Part shown: piece by piece, positions 1 through 11,955 of the stretch
Layout: the number at the start of each line of letters is the position of its first letter
Numbering within the stretch: position 1 is the first letter of the stretch
Source of the DNA: Lophium mytilinum
Lineage: Eukaryota; Ascomycota; Dothideomycetes; Mytilinidiales; Mytilinidiaceae
Assembly: GCA_010093605.1 (NCBI GenBank)
Contig: MU004196.1
Span: 1,018,255-1,082,254 of the forward strand
Length of the DNA: 64,000 nucleotides
Reading direction: 5' to 3'
Program-made: the position numbers and the translations under genes
The notes under the pieces: model-generated
Databases searched by the model: none
The model's input: the letters and a program-made list of their open reading frames with translations, nothing else
What the model was told of the DNA's origin: nothing

Positions 1-200
1 CGTGAACGTCTATTACGTGCTGTACGCTAGAGCCTGTCATGCATAGAACCGTAATAGAGATATAGGCCTAGAAACTATAAAGTTAAACTCTAGATATATA
101 TACTAATTAATCCCCTAAAGTACTATATAAAGGCGTTATTCTTTACTCCGCCTATTAACTTACTAAGGGTAGAGGCTAATAGTACGTCTTAATTTAGTTC
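1..200. other. TpA-rich degraded stretch
   Basis: This stretch is clearly richer in A+T and in TpA steps than the gene-bearing DNA further on, and I find no coding frame in it. Such composition is typical of repeats altered by repeat-induced point mutation (RIP) in filamentous ascomycetes. That explanation is inferred from base composition only; I did not measure dinucleotide ratios. Confidence 0.4.
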
Positions 201-904
201 CGAATTGCTTTAGAACCTCCCTCGAGAAGGGCCGGACCTGTAGTGTTAAACGCTGGCGTGTAAACCCACCCGACGGCCAAAGCAAGACGGACGCTCATCA
301 AATTTGAGCCAGATCGACGCAGATCGACACGCGGCACAGGGTTCTGCGATCCCAGCAACTATCCTGAGAGAGATCAATACATGAAACTAGCTACATCCAC
401 CTATGAGAGGAGGAGAATGACAACGCAGCGAGATAGCGAAAAGATTTCAGGTTGCTGCAAAGCCGAGGCGTCCTTGCAGCTGCATTCGCGCTTTGGCATG
501 CCGTGCGGAAGCCCGAGGGCCAAGACTTAGTCTAAAAAAAGCCAACTTTCCTTCCTCTGGCATCGCACGAGACAGCAAAAGTCAGTGCATGATGGCAATT
601 GTAAGGCCGTTCAAGGCTTTTGCCCGCAGCGATTATGTTTTGTACGATATGTAAGCCAAGACGAATTGAAAGATAAGACGTCCCCCGCGGAGGTATGGCC
701 GCGAGCTCACGGTCCTCAAAAGAGGCACCCGTCGGTGCCCGTGAGGATGCGGAGGGGACAATCTTGAGCGCACGGACTGCCCGCATCAGGAGACCTAGCC
801 CAGGAATCGAGCTAGAGACATGCCGTAGAAGGTCGCCGAAGTGCAGACACTTCACTTGTGGCGTTTTTGCAGATTAGATCCGCAGAGCCGGGATTAAGCT
901 TATG
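201..904. other. non-coding stretch, no gene recognised
   Basis: Only short overlapping open frames occur here and none resembles a known family. It lies between the TpA-rich edge and a MITE-like element and is probably old repeat sequence. Confidence 0.4.
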
Positions 905-1104
905 TACCGTATCTTCTGAGATTATAGAGACGGGGCTCTTGGCACGCCTAAACCTATCCAAGTTACTACTGGTCTAATATTGGGCTATCAGGCGCCGATA
1001 GGCCTATATTTCAGCTCGATCGCGGCGAGCTGATACGCCAGATTAGGTATGGTTAAGATAGCGGTGCCAAGAGCCCCGTCTCTACGATCTCAGAAGATAC
1101 GGTA
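905..1104. mobile_element. MITE-like element with 41-bp terminal inverted repeats
   Basis: The two ends are inverted copies of each other over about 41 bp, starting TACCGTATCTTCTGAGAT and ending with its complement. They differ at only two adjacent positions, TA in the left arm against CG in the right arm. The 200-bp element has no coding frame. The outermost TA on each side could be the target-site duplication of a Tc1/mariner-type element, which would make it a non-autonomous MITE. The two differing bases are both transitions, as expected from RIP or CpG decay. The inverted repeat is seen directly; the superfamily is inferred. Confidence 0.75.
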
Positions 1105-1857
1105 GGTTACAGCACCTTCTCACGTCCGGTGGTACAGCGCTAAAATCAAGCCACAGAATTACCGTATAGGGTAACGATTCCGGACGCCTTTAGGGGGAAT
1201 AACAGCTGCCTGGCCAATGAATCTTCAAGTAGGCTCATTATTAGCCCAAAAAAGGAGGTTTACAGGGGTCGACTTAGTTTCCACGCTAGGTCACCGGACG
1301 TGGGAAGATGCTGTACCACGTATCGAGTAGTGGCGCTTTTCGGTAACGCGATGCGGGGCCGTCCCCGTATTGCGCCTGTCTTCTGTTGAGAAGCGCTTGA
1401 TTCGGAAGTGCTCTTATCAAGCTTCGAGACACTCTTTTATTACACTCTGCACAGCTTCGCAAGTTTGCTGGTTTTGTTTTAACAGAGACCAGACAAGTAC
1501 ACGAAGCGAAGCAGAGGAAACAGTGTCTTACGATTGCAAAGAGACTGAGCAATGCGAATGGTAAAAGGGGAGGTCATTGAGAAGCTATTATTGATGAGGC
1601 TATTGGCGTACATGTTTCCAGCAAATCCCTTGGTGTGGCGAACTAACACATTACCAATTTGGCGTCATAGTTCGGCCGGATCCGTACTATTACCAAGTTA
1701 GCGCCATAGGGATTGGTACAAATTCGGCCAAATCTAGACGCTGCAAACACTGCCATCTGATTGCTCACATCAAGGTCCTTAGGCGGAGTCGATCCAGGTT
1801 GTCGGGGTTCGGGTCCGGTAGGCCTCGGGCGCCCATCAAGGCTAGAGGAGAAGGTTA
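1105..1857. other. non-coding repeat-like stretch
   Basis: No recognisable gene. Near 1640-1720 a short motif of the type 'attaccaa.tt.gcg.cata' occurs twice, about 40 bp apart. It lies just beyond the coding end of the LINE relic and may be part of that element's 3' tail. Confidence 0.35.
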
Positions 1858-2500
1858 GTATTTATCGCCTGTGGCGATTGAGTCCTGTAGAGCTGTGGTT
1901 TCTGCGTAGTGGCTGCATCGATTCGTCTTGGCGGAGGACTTCGTCAAGAAGCGGGTTTCGCTCTCTCGCCATCTCCCTTGCTGTAGATAGGTATGGGAGA
2001 AGGTTCGTAGCGAGGAATCAGCGTGCTACCGTTTGGAGTCCCTTTGGGGTGGAGAGTAGCTCGTTGTACGCGGCTGTGCCCGCTCGAATATACATCTGCC
2101 CTCTCCCTTCCCTATATAGGGAGCACTGGGTTACCACGTGCTTTCCCGTCTGTTTCCGGTGGCCACAAGGGCAGGCCGCCGTACAGTGGCCCGGCACCCT
2201 CATGCGCTTTAGGTAAGCGTTGAGAACTATGTGCTCTGTGCGTCGGAGGGTGGCGATTGTGCTTTCGACCTTGGTTAGCCCGTGGTGCCTCTTGTGTAGC
2301 TTCTTGTTCCATTGGGTGGCCAGGGCCGGCGTATGGCCCGGCCTTGTCCTTCGATAGACCCCCCATTGCTTTTCCCACTGCTCTTCGTACGCTTCCAGAT
2401 AACAAGTAGCTACAGTACACTGCGAGGTTCCGCATGGCTCGCCTGCCCGAGCCCCTCGCCATAGTCATGGCTTGATTATCCCCTATTCCATGTGCACCTG
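1858..2500 (-). mobile_element. 3' end of a Tad1-like LINE (non-LTR retrotransposon), broken
   Basis: Read on the minus strand, one frame from about 2400 to 1858 gives the C-terminus typical of ascomycete Tad1-like LINE polyproteins. It has a basic stretch ending in LNAYLKRMRVPGH, then a Cys/His cluster (CPCGHRKQTGKHVVTQC) and the tail motif STPKGLQTVAR. The usual Trp codon after VAR reads TGA here, a G-to-A change that could be RIP; the frame then continues with FLATNLLPYLSTAREMA. Reverse transcriptase and endonuclease regions were not found upstream, so this is a 5'-truncated or eroded copy. The family rests on motifs recalled from related elements. Confidence 0.75.
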
Positions 2501-3293
2501 GTTTGCTCCATAAGCCCACCTCGCAGCTTGCCTCTGCCTCTCGATAAACCGACACGCGCATCCGTCCTTTCGGGCTGTACAGACAGTGTCGCTGGCAAGG
2601 TGTTGATCATTTCTCCAAGACAGGTCCACCAAGAGTCAGAGCCCAGCAAAGGGTTGAGGGTCTTGGAGCCAACCGTCGCTACCATTGTACACCACGCCCG
2701 CAGCTCTTTGGGTCCCAGCAGCTGTTTCGCGTTACCTGTGACGCTCTCGCGACACAGGCCGACCGCGTCTTGCAGATGGAGGTATTGGCCCAGCAGCAAG
2801 CCCAGTAGTCGCTGCCGTCCAGGTACAATAACCCAGCGCCGTGCGGCTGTTGACCCTCCCGTCCACTATTCAAACTTGCTTTCCTCCCGCTTCCTCTTTG
2901 TCCGTTCCAGCATCAGCCCCAGGTTCGTTCCAAGTCCTTACTGAGTCCAAGGCCTGCACCAAGCCGCCCAACGCCGCCAGAGGTTCAAGGCCCGCGTGAC
3001 CAACGCGGTCCCGGGTGCAAGGACTGCACCTGGCCGAGCAGCGTCGCCAGCTCGAGAGGATTAACGCCGCCGGTTCGATGTGAATTAACGTCGTCCAATG
3101 TTGTCCGTGGTTTCCCTAGGCCCTGTCTGCCCCCGCCGTGGGCTGCCGATCCTTGTCGCGACCTGTCTTGCTTGGGGTCCGTAACAGTCGTCACGACGAA
3201 GCCGCCACAACCTGTGAATCTCACTTTCCATTCCAAACGCCAGTCATTCATCTCATGGCGCAGAAGAGCGACAAGAGCCAGAAGATCCCTCAA
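2501..3293. other. unassigned stretch between LINE relic and kinase relic
   Basis: Open frames of about 100-150 codons occur on both strands but none shows a domain. Around 2946-2984 and 3019-3057 an imperfect direct repeat of about 38 bp is visible (AAGGCCTGCACC... and AAGGACTGCACC...), which in one frame reads like two copies of a short Gln/Arg-rich peptide. I cannot tell whether this belongs to the LINE, to another element, or to neither. Confidence 0.35.
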
Positions 3294-4434
3294 TTATTTG
3301 ACGCAGTGCTCAGTGATCCAGGGATGACGTAAGACCTCATCTAGTGAGAGTCGCTTCGACGGTTCAAGAACAAGTATCTGGAGGTATAAATAGTTGGTGA
3401 CAAACACAAAAGTTTTTGGATTAAAGATGCATGTACCGAATGGATGAAGTCTCTAGCAGTTGGCGATACGGAATTCGGGAGTGGTTTTATGTCGTTCCTC
3501 ACTATCCGTCTCTGAGTCATGACATGAGAGTCTTCGAATGGTGCCACTCCCGTCAAAAACTCATACGTTAGAACGCCTAGGGCCCATATATCAACGGAGC
3601 GAGAATAGTGTGATCTCTTTGATCCTAGCATCTCCGGTGGTAGGTAGTCCAAGGTTCCACACATGGTTTCGCGTCTGTTGCTCGTCGAATGAATGCTATA
3701 TCCAAAATCGGCGAGCTTGAGCTCTCCGTGAAAACCGACCAAAATGTTTTCTGGCTTGATTTCTCGGTGCATAACATTTTTGTTGTGCAAGTACTGAAGC
3801 GCCTGTGCAACTTGCGCTACGTACTTAGCCGCCTTTTCTTCGGTGAAGGTGCCCTCCTGTCGCAAGCTCTTATATAGTTCGCCACCTGCGGCGTATTCTA
3901 TGAGAAGAAATATGCGCTTGGCATCGTGAAACCAATTGTAGAACCGCACTATGCCCCGGTGTTGGACGTTGCCGTGAATCTCGATCTCACGTCTGACGAG
4001 GTTGGCGGCGCCTTCACCATATCTGATCTTTGTACAACACCTTCATTGCACAGATGAAGCCGGATTTTCTATGCCTAACAAGATAATTCTGCCGAATTTT
4101 CCTTTTCCGAGTGGTTTCCCGATTTCGAACATGGCAAGGTGAAAATTCGGTGGTGGGATTAGCTCGCTAGCTTACTTGTATTCCTCTGTGACATTCTTTG
4201 CGCCAGCAGAAGAGTTTCTACTTGGAAGACGCTGAGCTGACGCAGGGGAGGCGATGTTGCGAAGGGCGATTTTGAGCATTGAAGGCTCGGATGTCGAGAA
4301 TGCGGCGGATAGCGGGCCCTACTTTAATAACTAAGCCGAAGGAAACGACATTGCGATCCAGATGTACTCACCTTCTTTGTGGGTATTCCGAAATGATTGA
4401 CTGGCCGAGGAGGCGCCATACATGCCGATGCCAT
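3294..4434 (-). pseudogene. decayed Aurora (Ipl1/Ark1-type) serine/threonine kinase copy
   Basis: The frames match Aurora kinase in order. There is a disordered N-terminus, the glycine-rich loop (FEIGKPLGKGKFGR), the ATP lysine (CAMKVLYKDQI), the hinge region, DFG, the Aurora-type activation segment (CGTLDYLPPEML) and a C-terminus ending WITEHCVK. Introns survive: about 4326-4374 (donor GTGAGT) and 3385-3443, whose removal joins FIHS to ILVLEP. The copy is broken. Two frame changes lie between the Gly loop and REIEIHGN, the intron after TEEYK has lost an AG acceptor before the kinase start, and the catalytic loop reads HREIKPEN instead of HRDIKPEN. The introns show it is a DNA-level duplicate, not a retrocopy. 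Presumably an intact Aurora gene exists elsewhere. Confidence 0.85.
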
Positions 4435-5915
4435 GTTAAGAGATTGTTTATTGCAGTAGGTATCAGGAAATAATTGTTGCGTTGTTGTCTTGAGGAGCGA
4501 CATGCGGCGAGGCGAGGAGCTGCCCTGGTGTTTAGGGGCCCGGTCGCCCGAGCAACAGCTACCCAATTGGCCCCGTTTTCGCTTACAACGGCTGACAAAA
4601 AGGCTATACCTGAACAGGTTTAGTAGTCCCGCGGTACCTGCCAACACTGCCCAAAATACTTGGCGCTTAGTTAGTTTTGTTACCGAGTTTTCGCTGTTTC
4701 CCCGCCTAACCGTGATTTTGATTTTCGTTTCCCCTCAAATTCCACCTAACCAGTTAGGTGGCGGCTTTTCGAGATTGGCGCGGTGGGGTCGGCAGTGATC
4801 TAATAGGATGTTCTTCGATGCGGTAATTCCAAGAGGAGCCGCCGAAGACCCAGTAAAGACGCTAACGGTGTGCCAGACGGCGAAGACGGTCACGGTGCGC
4901 CAAATGGCGATGATGGCGACGACGGCGACAACGACGGCGACAACGACGGCGACAACGATGGCGATAACGACGGCTGGCAGTGCAACTCAGCTTTGACAGG
5001 TGACAGCTGGGCGAGGTCAAACAAGTGAGAAGGCTTAATGAGAGATCGTGCTAATGGAGATAGAATAGATAGACAGGAGACATCACAGTCGCGATAGATA
5101 GGAATGACGACTAGACGCGTGTGGAGGTGGAAGAACCTTGGTGAACATTGCGAGGAAGTGGGTGAGGGAAGACATTATTCAACCAAAATGAGATCTCTTA
5201 TCGAGTATAAAGCCTCACGATGCATGAATGTACATACAAAAACACACGCTTCAGAACTCAACTCCAAATGTACGAAGTAGCGAGAGAGTGAAGGAATTGC
5301 AGTTGCGAGATTGAACACAAAGGTTCACTTATGGCTTAGATAAGCAGGGTAGAGAAACGTCCCGCCCAACAACAATGATCTTTCAAGTCAGAATCAGAAA
5401 TCATTTACCGCGGAGTATCTGAGGGCTTCATTCTAGCGACTGAGAAGGAGATGCGCTGCAATGCCGACGTGTTCATACTCACCAATACAGCCTACCGATT
5501 TAAGCAAGTCTAGAAAGCTCCCAGAACCAGCTTATAGTGCATTCATAAAGTCTATGAGTTGCGACATAGACAGAAGAAGAGGGTTTTATAGTGATGAGAG
5601 GCCTAAGCGGCAGCCCTAATTATCATCCTTACTTCTTTAGGTAGGCTACATGAGTGTAAAGATTTCGGAAGGGGTTGAATCCTGACTTCACGATGGGGCG
5701 CTACAGAGAGAACCACTCACACACGATCGGTTAAGGATCGGCTACAGAGACCCGCTACTCGCCCGCTACAAGGGTACAAATGCGGAGTTGTGTAATCATG
5801 TTGTGGAGCACAAGTACAGTAAGACACCTCGAAGCACAAATAAAGCCTGAACGCCTGGATTCCATTTGGCGCAACCATTCCAGCACTTCAAATTCTACAG
5901 CACTTCTCCGTCAGA
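4435..5915. other. gene-poor stretch between kinase relic and EthD-like gene
   Basis: Apart from the repeat at 4904-4974 I find no supported gene in these 1.5 kb. Several short ORFs overlap on both strands without domains. The part just before 5916 presumably holds the promoter of the EthD-like gene. Confidence 0.4.
4904..4974 (+). repeat. tandem 12-bp repeat, GGCGACAACGAC type
   Basis: About five units of a 12-bp motif run in tandem, the last ones with transitions. In frame 4858-5025 they encode repeated Asp-Gly-Asp-Asn, preceded by an acidic Asp/Gly stretch and followed by WQCNSALTGDSWARSNK and a stop. This frame has no ATG upstream before a stop, so it could be the last exon of a lost gene or merely an expanded microsatellite. 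No family recognised. Confidence 0.6.
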
Positions 5916-6697
5916 ATGGAAGTTCCAACCGGCCCTGGCATAATCGTCTCTCGATTCAAGCTTCGCGACTCTTCTGAAGTCTCCCAAGAGTTGCTGGAGA
6001 AGTGGTACGACGAAGTTCACATCCCCGACGTTCTCGCAACCGGCGGCGTCAAATCTGCTTGGAGATGGAAGGCCGCAGATCCGGAATATGGGAACCAGAA
6101 CATGGTCCTCTACAAGCTTCCAGATCTGACCTTTATCAATGATCCTAAATTTCAGGCTATCGGGATGACTAGTGACCTGTTACCTGGGAGCAGGTCGATG
6201 CTGGACTTCACGGCATTTGATTTAAGGTTCTATACCATGGAGCAGTTATTCCAGACGGAACATCAACCAGAAGGTTTGTCAACCCTTCCCTTCATCTTCC
6301 GTACCTGATTCTTGAGTACCTCTATTGGGCTGTTGTCTCATAGGTCGCAGACGCAACTTCAACAATCGTATGGGCGGCTATGGAGCCCGCTGAAGGTGGA
6401 GCCGCGGAGTTAGACTCGTGGTATCGTGATGAGCACAACCAGCAAATGTCAAAGGAACCCGGATGGAAGCGAACGACGCGCTTTAAGATTGTCGGTCAAC
6501 TGCACGACATTACACCTGCGAATGATGCGCCAAGCTTCTTGACCATCCACGAATTCGGAGACGGGCACAAGATCGGGACGAAAGTGCTACCGTTAGAACC
6601 AAAGACGGAGTGGACGAAGAAGGTAATGGGGTCCGCGAAGACGATTGATGCAGGGGTCTATCACAAAGTGAAGAGTTTTGGCAAAGCTGCAGCATAG
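5916..6697 (+). CDS. EthD-like dimeric alpha/beta-barrel protein
   Basis: Two exons (5916-6273 and 6351-6697) give 234 residues. The intron runs from GTTTGT to GTCGCAG and must use that acceptor to stay in frame. The protein has two similar halves. Residues 10-75 contain LLEKWYDEVHIPDVLATGGV, and residues 135-170 contain LDSWYRDEHNQQMSKEPGWKRTTRF. This W-Y-x-D/N-E-H pattern followed by a G-W/V-x-x-x-x-R strand is typical of EthD/ferredoxin-like barrels, proteins that often act on small aromatic or polyketide substrates or have no known substrate. No signal peptide or membrane segment. Function is unknown; only the fold is suggested. Confidence 0.7.
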
Positions 6698-7138
6698 ACT
6701 GGGATACGAGCTAAATTGCTCAGAATGATATCACAATTTGCAGCCTTTGTGACCAGAACGAACAGTTGCACTGCGCCTCTTCTCCCAAGATGGAAACTCG
6801 CATCCCATGTGTGGTGAAAAGTGTGGAAGACCGACGGAACGGACATCCACCAATGAACTTTAAGCCCAGCCGCTCGAAGCCTCCTTTGTCGAACCCCGTC
6901 ACGATACCTATGTGCAGTGCTAAACGGGCTAGGTAGTGCTACCGCCAAGGCAAGGCTGTTCGTGGCTCTGCCGAAGAGCTCCGCAACAATGACGTTTTGA
7001 CGGTGGTGCGATCCCTAGCTCGAACCAGCTGGAATGCTCTTCCATAAGAGCTCCCAGTTGCTTCAAAAGCCCTGGAATCAACCCTAATAACATTTCCAAC
7101 CCTCAAATTATCACCAGTTCACCCAATCGCACTCCAAG
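6698..7138. other. intergenic, no gene seen
   Basis: About 440 bp between two plus-strand genes. Minus-strand open frames here have no domain or homologue that I recognise. The last part should carry the promoter of the next gene. Confidence 0.4.
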
Positions 7139-7835
7139 ATGTCTTCCGAATCACTCGCCGCCTTCCGCAAGAATGCCAGCGCAGATCTACGAAAACTAGC
7201 TGAAGAGCACCTACAACATGAGTACGAGCCTCTACTACCAAGAAACTTCTCAGATGAACGAAGTTAACAGCTTCATAGCCTCCAGCAATCCGACCGCGAC
7301 ACCCTCGAAACCGCAGCCAAGAAAGTCTCCACCCACGCCACGATCGGCTCCGCGATAGGCATCGGACTAGGCCTTTTCCTCGCCATCAGAATCCGCACAG
7401 CGCGCAAGGCAGTGTTCCAAGCTTTCCGCGCAACAGAGAAGCCAAAAGCAGTGCAATTCGCGGATGGAAGGACTGGTGCGTACCCTCAATCCACCCCATC
7501 AACTCCACGTTGCCAGCAAAAACTTACTTTTCTTTTGTTTCATAGAAGCAATCCCTGACCTTACTCCCCTCCTTCAACCCACTACTTTCGGGGATATCGC
7601 GACCTACACCTTCTTCTCCGCGGGCGGACTTTTCCTGGGCGGCGAGACTGGCTTCCTGACGGGTTCGGCGTCGGCTGCGCGGACTGTCACGTCGGATCCG
7701 GAGTCGAAGAAGAGGATTGAGAGCGCGTTTCGGAAATACAAGATTGATGTGTTGAAGAAGGAGATTGATCAGCTGCAGGCGCAGGATAAGGGGAGTGATT
7801 CTAGTTGGGGGATATTCAATCAGGGAAGTGATTAG
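7139..7835 (+). CDS. small two-segment membrane protein, function unknown
   Basis: Three exons (7139-7221, 7279-7475, 7546-7835) give 189 residues starting MSSESLAAFRKNASADL. Two glycine-rich hydrophobic stretches are visible, around residues 50-66 (ATIGSAIGIGLGLFLAI) and 110-135 (TYTFFSAGGLFLGGETGFLTG). A basic and then acidic helical tail follows, ending NQGSD. The pattern suggests a small organelle membrane protein with both ends on the same side; GxxxG-like glycines suggest helix packing. I do not recognise the family. Both introns have ordinary GT-AG ends. Confidence 0.7.
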
Positions 7836-8476
7836 AGGCTAGGTAATGATAATGGTAATGCGAGCGCTTGTAATGATTAGGTGGCCTTCAATGTGAGCTT
7901 CAAGTTCATTGTCTTGTATCAACATTTTAAAAGTGCAGATGCGTTTGGGGATTACTGGATGACAACGCGATGTCTCATCGCGGGATGAGCTGATTGGGTT
8001 CTAGGATGCATTGTGAGGAGGATCACTAGGTAGAGTTACGCAGCAGACAAGCTATCCTTCGAATGCCTTCCATTTATAAGTAGTGTAATATGAAGGACAC
8101 TTTGATAATTATGCGAAGCGAAAGAAAGTAGACCTTAAAGTCTCTACGTTCACTGAACATGTCCCCTCCCCATACAGCGTATGATGACTCGGCGTGTGAA
8201 ACGCATCGCGCGGTCCCAAAGGGGAAAGGTCGCTAACGCGTGACTTCACTCGACGTCAATTCTCCACCCACGATACGTGCGGTCAACTCATTAAGTCGCA
8301 TCCGCCTGAGAATCAAGGAAGAAATCAAGAGCTTGTTTGATTCCACATTTATGGCCTCTTCTGTTTGCTAAAGACCGTAGTGGAGTTCGGCAGCTTGCGA
8401 GCGGTCGGGAGGCTATATTCTATTGGTGGTGTCATTTCTCAAACTCAGACATCTTCTTTCCTTCTCTTGTTCGACG
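7836..8476. other. intergenic, no gene seen
   Basis: 640 bp with no supported coding frame. The 3' region of the membrane-protein gene and the promoter of the RecQ gene must lie here. Confidence 0.4.
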
Positions 8477-10068
<1,592 letters not shown>

Positions 10069-10394
10069 GGGGAGTGGTGTAGGAAAGGAGCTCAACCTCT
10101 CAATGTGAAACTATAGAGGTTCTGTGGAATGTGGGTTGTCGTGGTACTCAGGTTAGCCCTGCGCACATCTTCAAGGCACGAATAGGGGTAGTTGTAACAT
10201 AGTCATGGAGTAAAATACTCTACAGCAGATCCTTGTATGTATCTACTTACTTCGAGATAGCACGACCTGCCGCAGCTCCAAATTAATGGATATCATGCAT
10301 ATGTGAACTTTGTTCACATTTTTTAGTTTCTTCCTCCCTAGCCCTTCATCATGAGCTCGTAAGATGCCGTAAGATTGCCAATTCGTAAGCCCCT
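10069..10394. other. convergent intergenic region
   Basis: About 325 bp between the 3' ends of the RecQ gene (plus) and the UBX gene (minus). No gene is seen. Confidence 0.5.
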
Positions 10395-11420
10395 CTATTT
10401 AACGATAAGCATCGCACTAGGGACAAGACCCGCCTCTTTCAAAGTCTGCCCAAAGTCGGTCCTATCAAAGACTTTCTTGGGGAACGTCTGCGTGAACGTT
10501 TCAACCTCGGGTATGGTCTCCGAAAGCGCATGCGCGACCTCAAACAGCGTCGTCTCCACGGGGAAGCTCTTGGTGATTCGTCCCCCAGGAGTCTGCAGCG
10601 CCAGCCTCGTCTCAGTATACGCACTCGCCGGCTTCGACGTCGTAGGCCCAGAAGTCGTTGCATACGTAGGCTCAACCGCCGCCGGGGGAGCCTGGCCCGC
10701 CCTCGCCGCCTTCTCGAGCTCTGCCTTCCGCCTCCGCTCCGCCTTGTCCGCCTCAATCTTCTCCAGCGCGCGCTTGCGGGCGTCAATTTCCAGCTGCTTC
10801 TCGCGCTTCTTGGCCTGGGCCTCCTTCAGCCGCTCCTTCTTCTCCAGCGCCTCCTTGGCCTCCTGCGACTCCTTGGTGTTCTTCATGCGGATCTTCTCGT
10901 TGTTCTTGCGGTCGATCTTGTCTTGTTCCGCGAGCAGGGCTTTCTTCTCGGTCATTTTGGCGCGGAGTTCCTCTAGCTTGGCTTTCTTCTCTTCTTCGGT
11001 GAGGGGCTTGATTTCTTCGGTTGACTCTGAGAAGTTCTCGTGGTTTCTATGAGGGTAGAGAATTAGTGAGCAGCTATGAATGCTAGATAGGTGATGATCA
11101 TACGTCTTGGTCGCGTGGAATTCAGCTTGAGCTGCGCTTCGGAATCGCTTCCCGCAGTCGTCGCAAACCAGGCTCTGGGCGGTTTCGCCATCTTTGAGAG
11201 GTTCAGGCTCTGCGCCAGCGTCTTCGTCTTCGTTTATCTGCTCTATGGTCTTCTCCTGGTTCTTGTCAAGCCAGTCGATGGCGCCTTGCACTGCTTCGGA
11301 GTTAGTAGAATCGGGTGGAGGCGGGGCAGTGAACGTACGGCCGCCGGTCTTCTTGACGGCGATTTGGGCTCGCTCCTTGTCGAAGCCCATATCGAGAAGC
11401 TGTTCCAGGTCGGTGGCCAT
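10395..11420 (-). CDS. UBA-zinc finger-UBX protein (SAKS1/UBXN1-like)
   Basis: Three exons on the minus strand (11420-11339, 11293-11104, 11046-10395) give 307 residues. An N-terminal UBA domain (LEQLLDMGFDKERAQIAVKKTGG...VQGAIDWL) binds ubiquitin. A C2H2-type finger (CDDCGKRFRSAAQAEFHATKTNH) lies near residues 70-90. A long charged coiled coil follows from about 100 to 195, and a C-terminal UBX domain (TRLALQTPGGRI to the end) should bind the Cdc48/p97 ATPase. The order UBA, finger, coiled coil, UBX is that of mammalian UBXN1. Both introns are multiples of three, so the frame also reads through them. It shares a 535-bp divergent promoter with the VAP gene. Confidence 0.88.
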   Translation of the reverse strand: MATDLEQLLDMGFDKERAQIAVKKTGGRTFTAPPPPDSTNSEAVQGAIDWLDKNQEKTIEQINEDEDAGAEPEPLKDGETAQSLVCDDCGKRFRSAAQAEFHATKTYDHHLSSIHSCSLILYPHRNHENFSESTEEIKPLTEEEKKAKLEELRAKMTEKKALLAEQDKIDRKNNEKIRMKNTKESQEAKEALEKKERLKEAQAKKREKQLEIDARKRALEKIEADKAERRRKAELEKAARAGQAPPAAVEPTYATTSGPTTSKPASAYTETRLALQTPGGRITKSFPVETTLFEVAHALSETIPEVETFTQTFPKKVFDRTDFGQTLKEAGLVPSAMLIVK

Positions 11421-11955
11421 CTTGGTGGTATGTAGAGTTAGTTGTGGAGTGGAAGTCGATTCGTGTAGTGAAATGTGGCGTGGAGCTGCGAGAACCTTAA
11501 GTAGGAAGAGAAGTGGTAGTGGGGTTTATCACCGGAATCATAGCAGAAGAGTGAAGTTTGAATATTAGGCAGTTGGCAATCATATTTGCACGGCAAGGCT
11601 ACCGCTAGCTGCCTGTTGATATGGCGAAATACCGTTAGTTAGAGTGATGACGAGGTTTGTTATGGAGGCCTGGCTTGCTTTCTAGACTTACCTAGCACCT
11701 GCACGGCCGACGGCTTTAACTTGTACTTTGTGGTGACGACAACCGAGCCGCCTCCAACAACCCGCATCACTGCCGCATCGACTCCTTATTGCTTCCTGTA
11801 CTCGACGATCGCCCGCTTCCTCTACTTTTCACCTCCTGTGTCACAAGCCACCTACTGCGCCCACCCACACTACCACCCCCATCCTCGTCGCGCTACGCCC
11901 ACCTCATATCGACAATTAACAATCAACACGCGCACCCCCGAAGACACCCGCCAAC
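11421..11955. promoter_or_regulatory. shared divergent promoter, UBX gene / VAP gene
   Basis: The two start codons face away from each other across 535 bp. The part near 11830-11950 is rich in CCACC and CCCCA pyrimidine tracts, as often seen in fungal 5' leaders. No specific factor site was identified. Confidence 0.5.

Noticed and set aside
2946-3057. two-copy Gln/Arg peptide repeat as evidence of a gene
   Set aside because: The two copies are only about three quarters alike, and frame and start are missing.
10439-10976. Arg-rich ORFs of 115-148 codons inside the UBX gene on both strands
   Set aside because: They are shadows of the GC-rich coiled-coil codons of the UBX protein and have no independent features.
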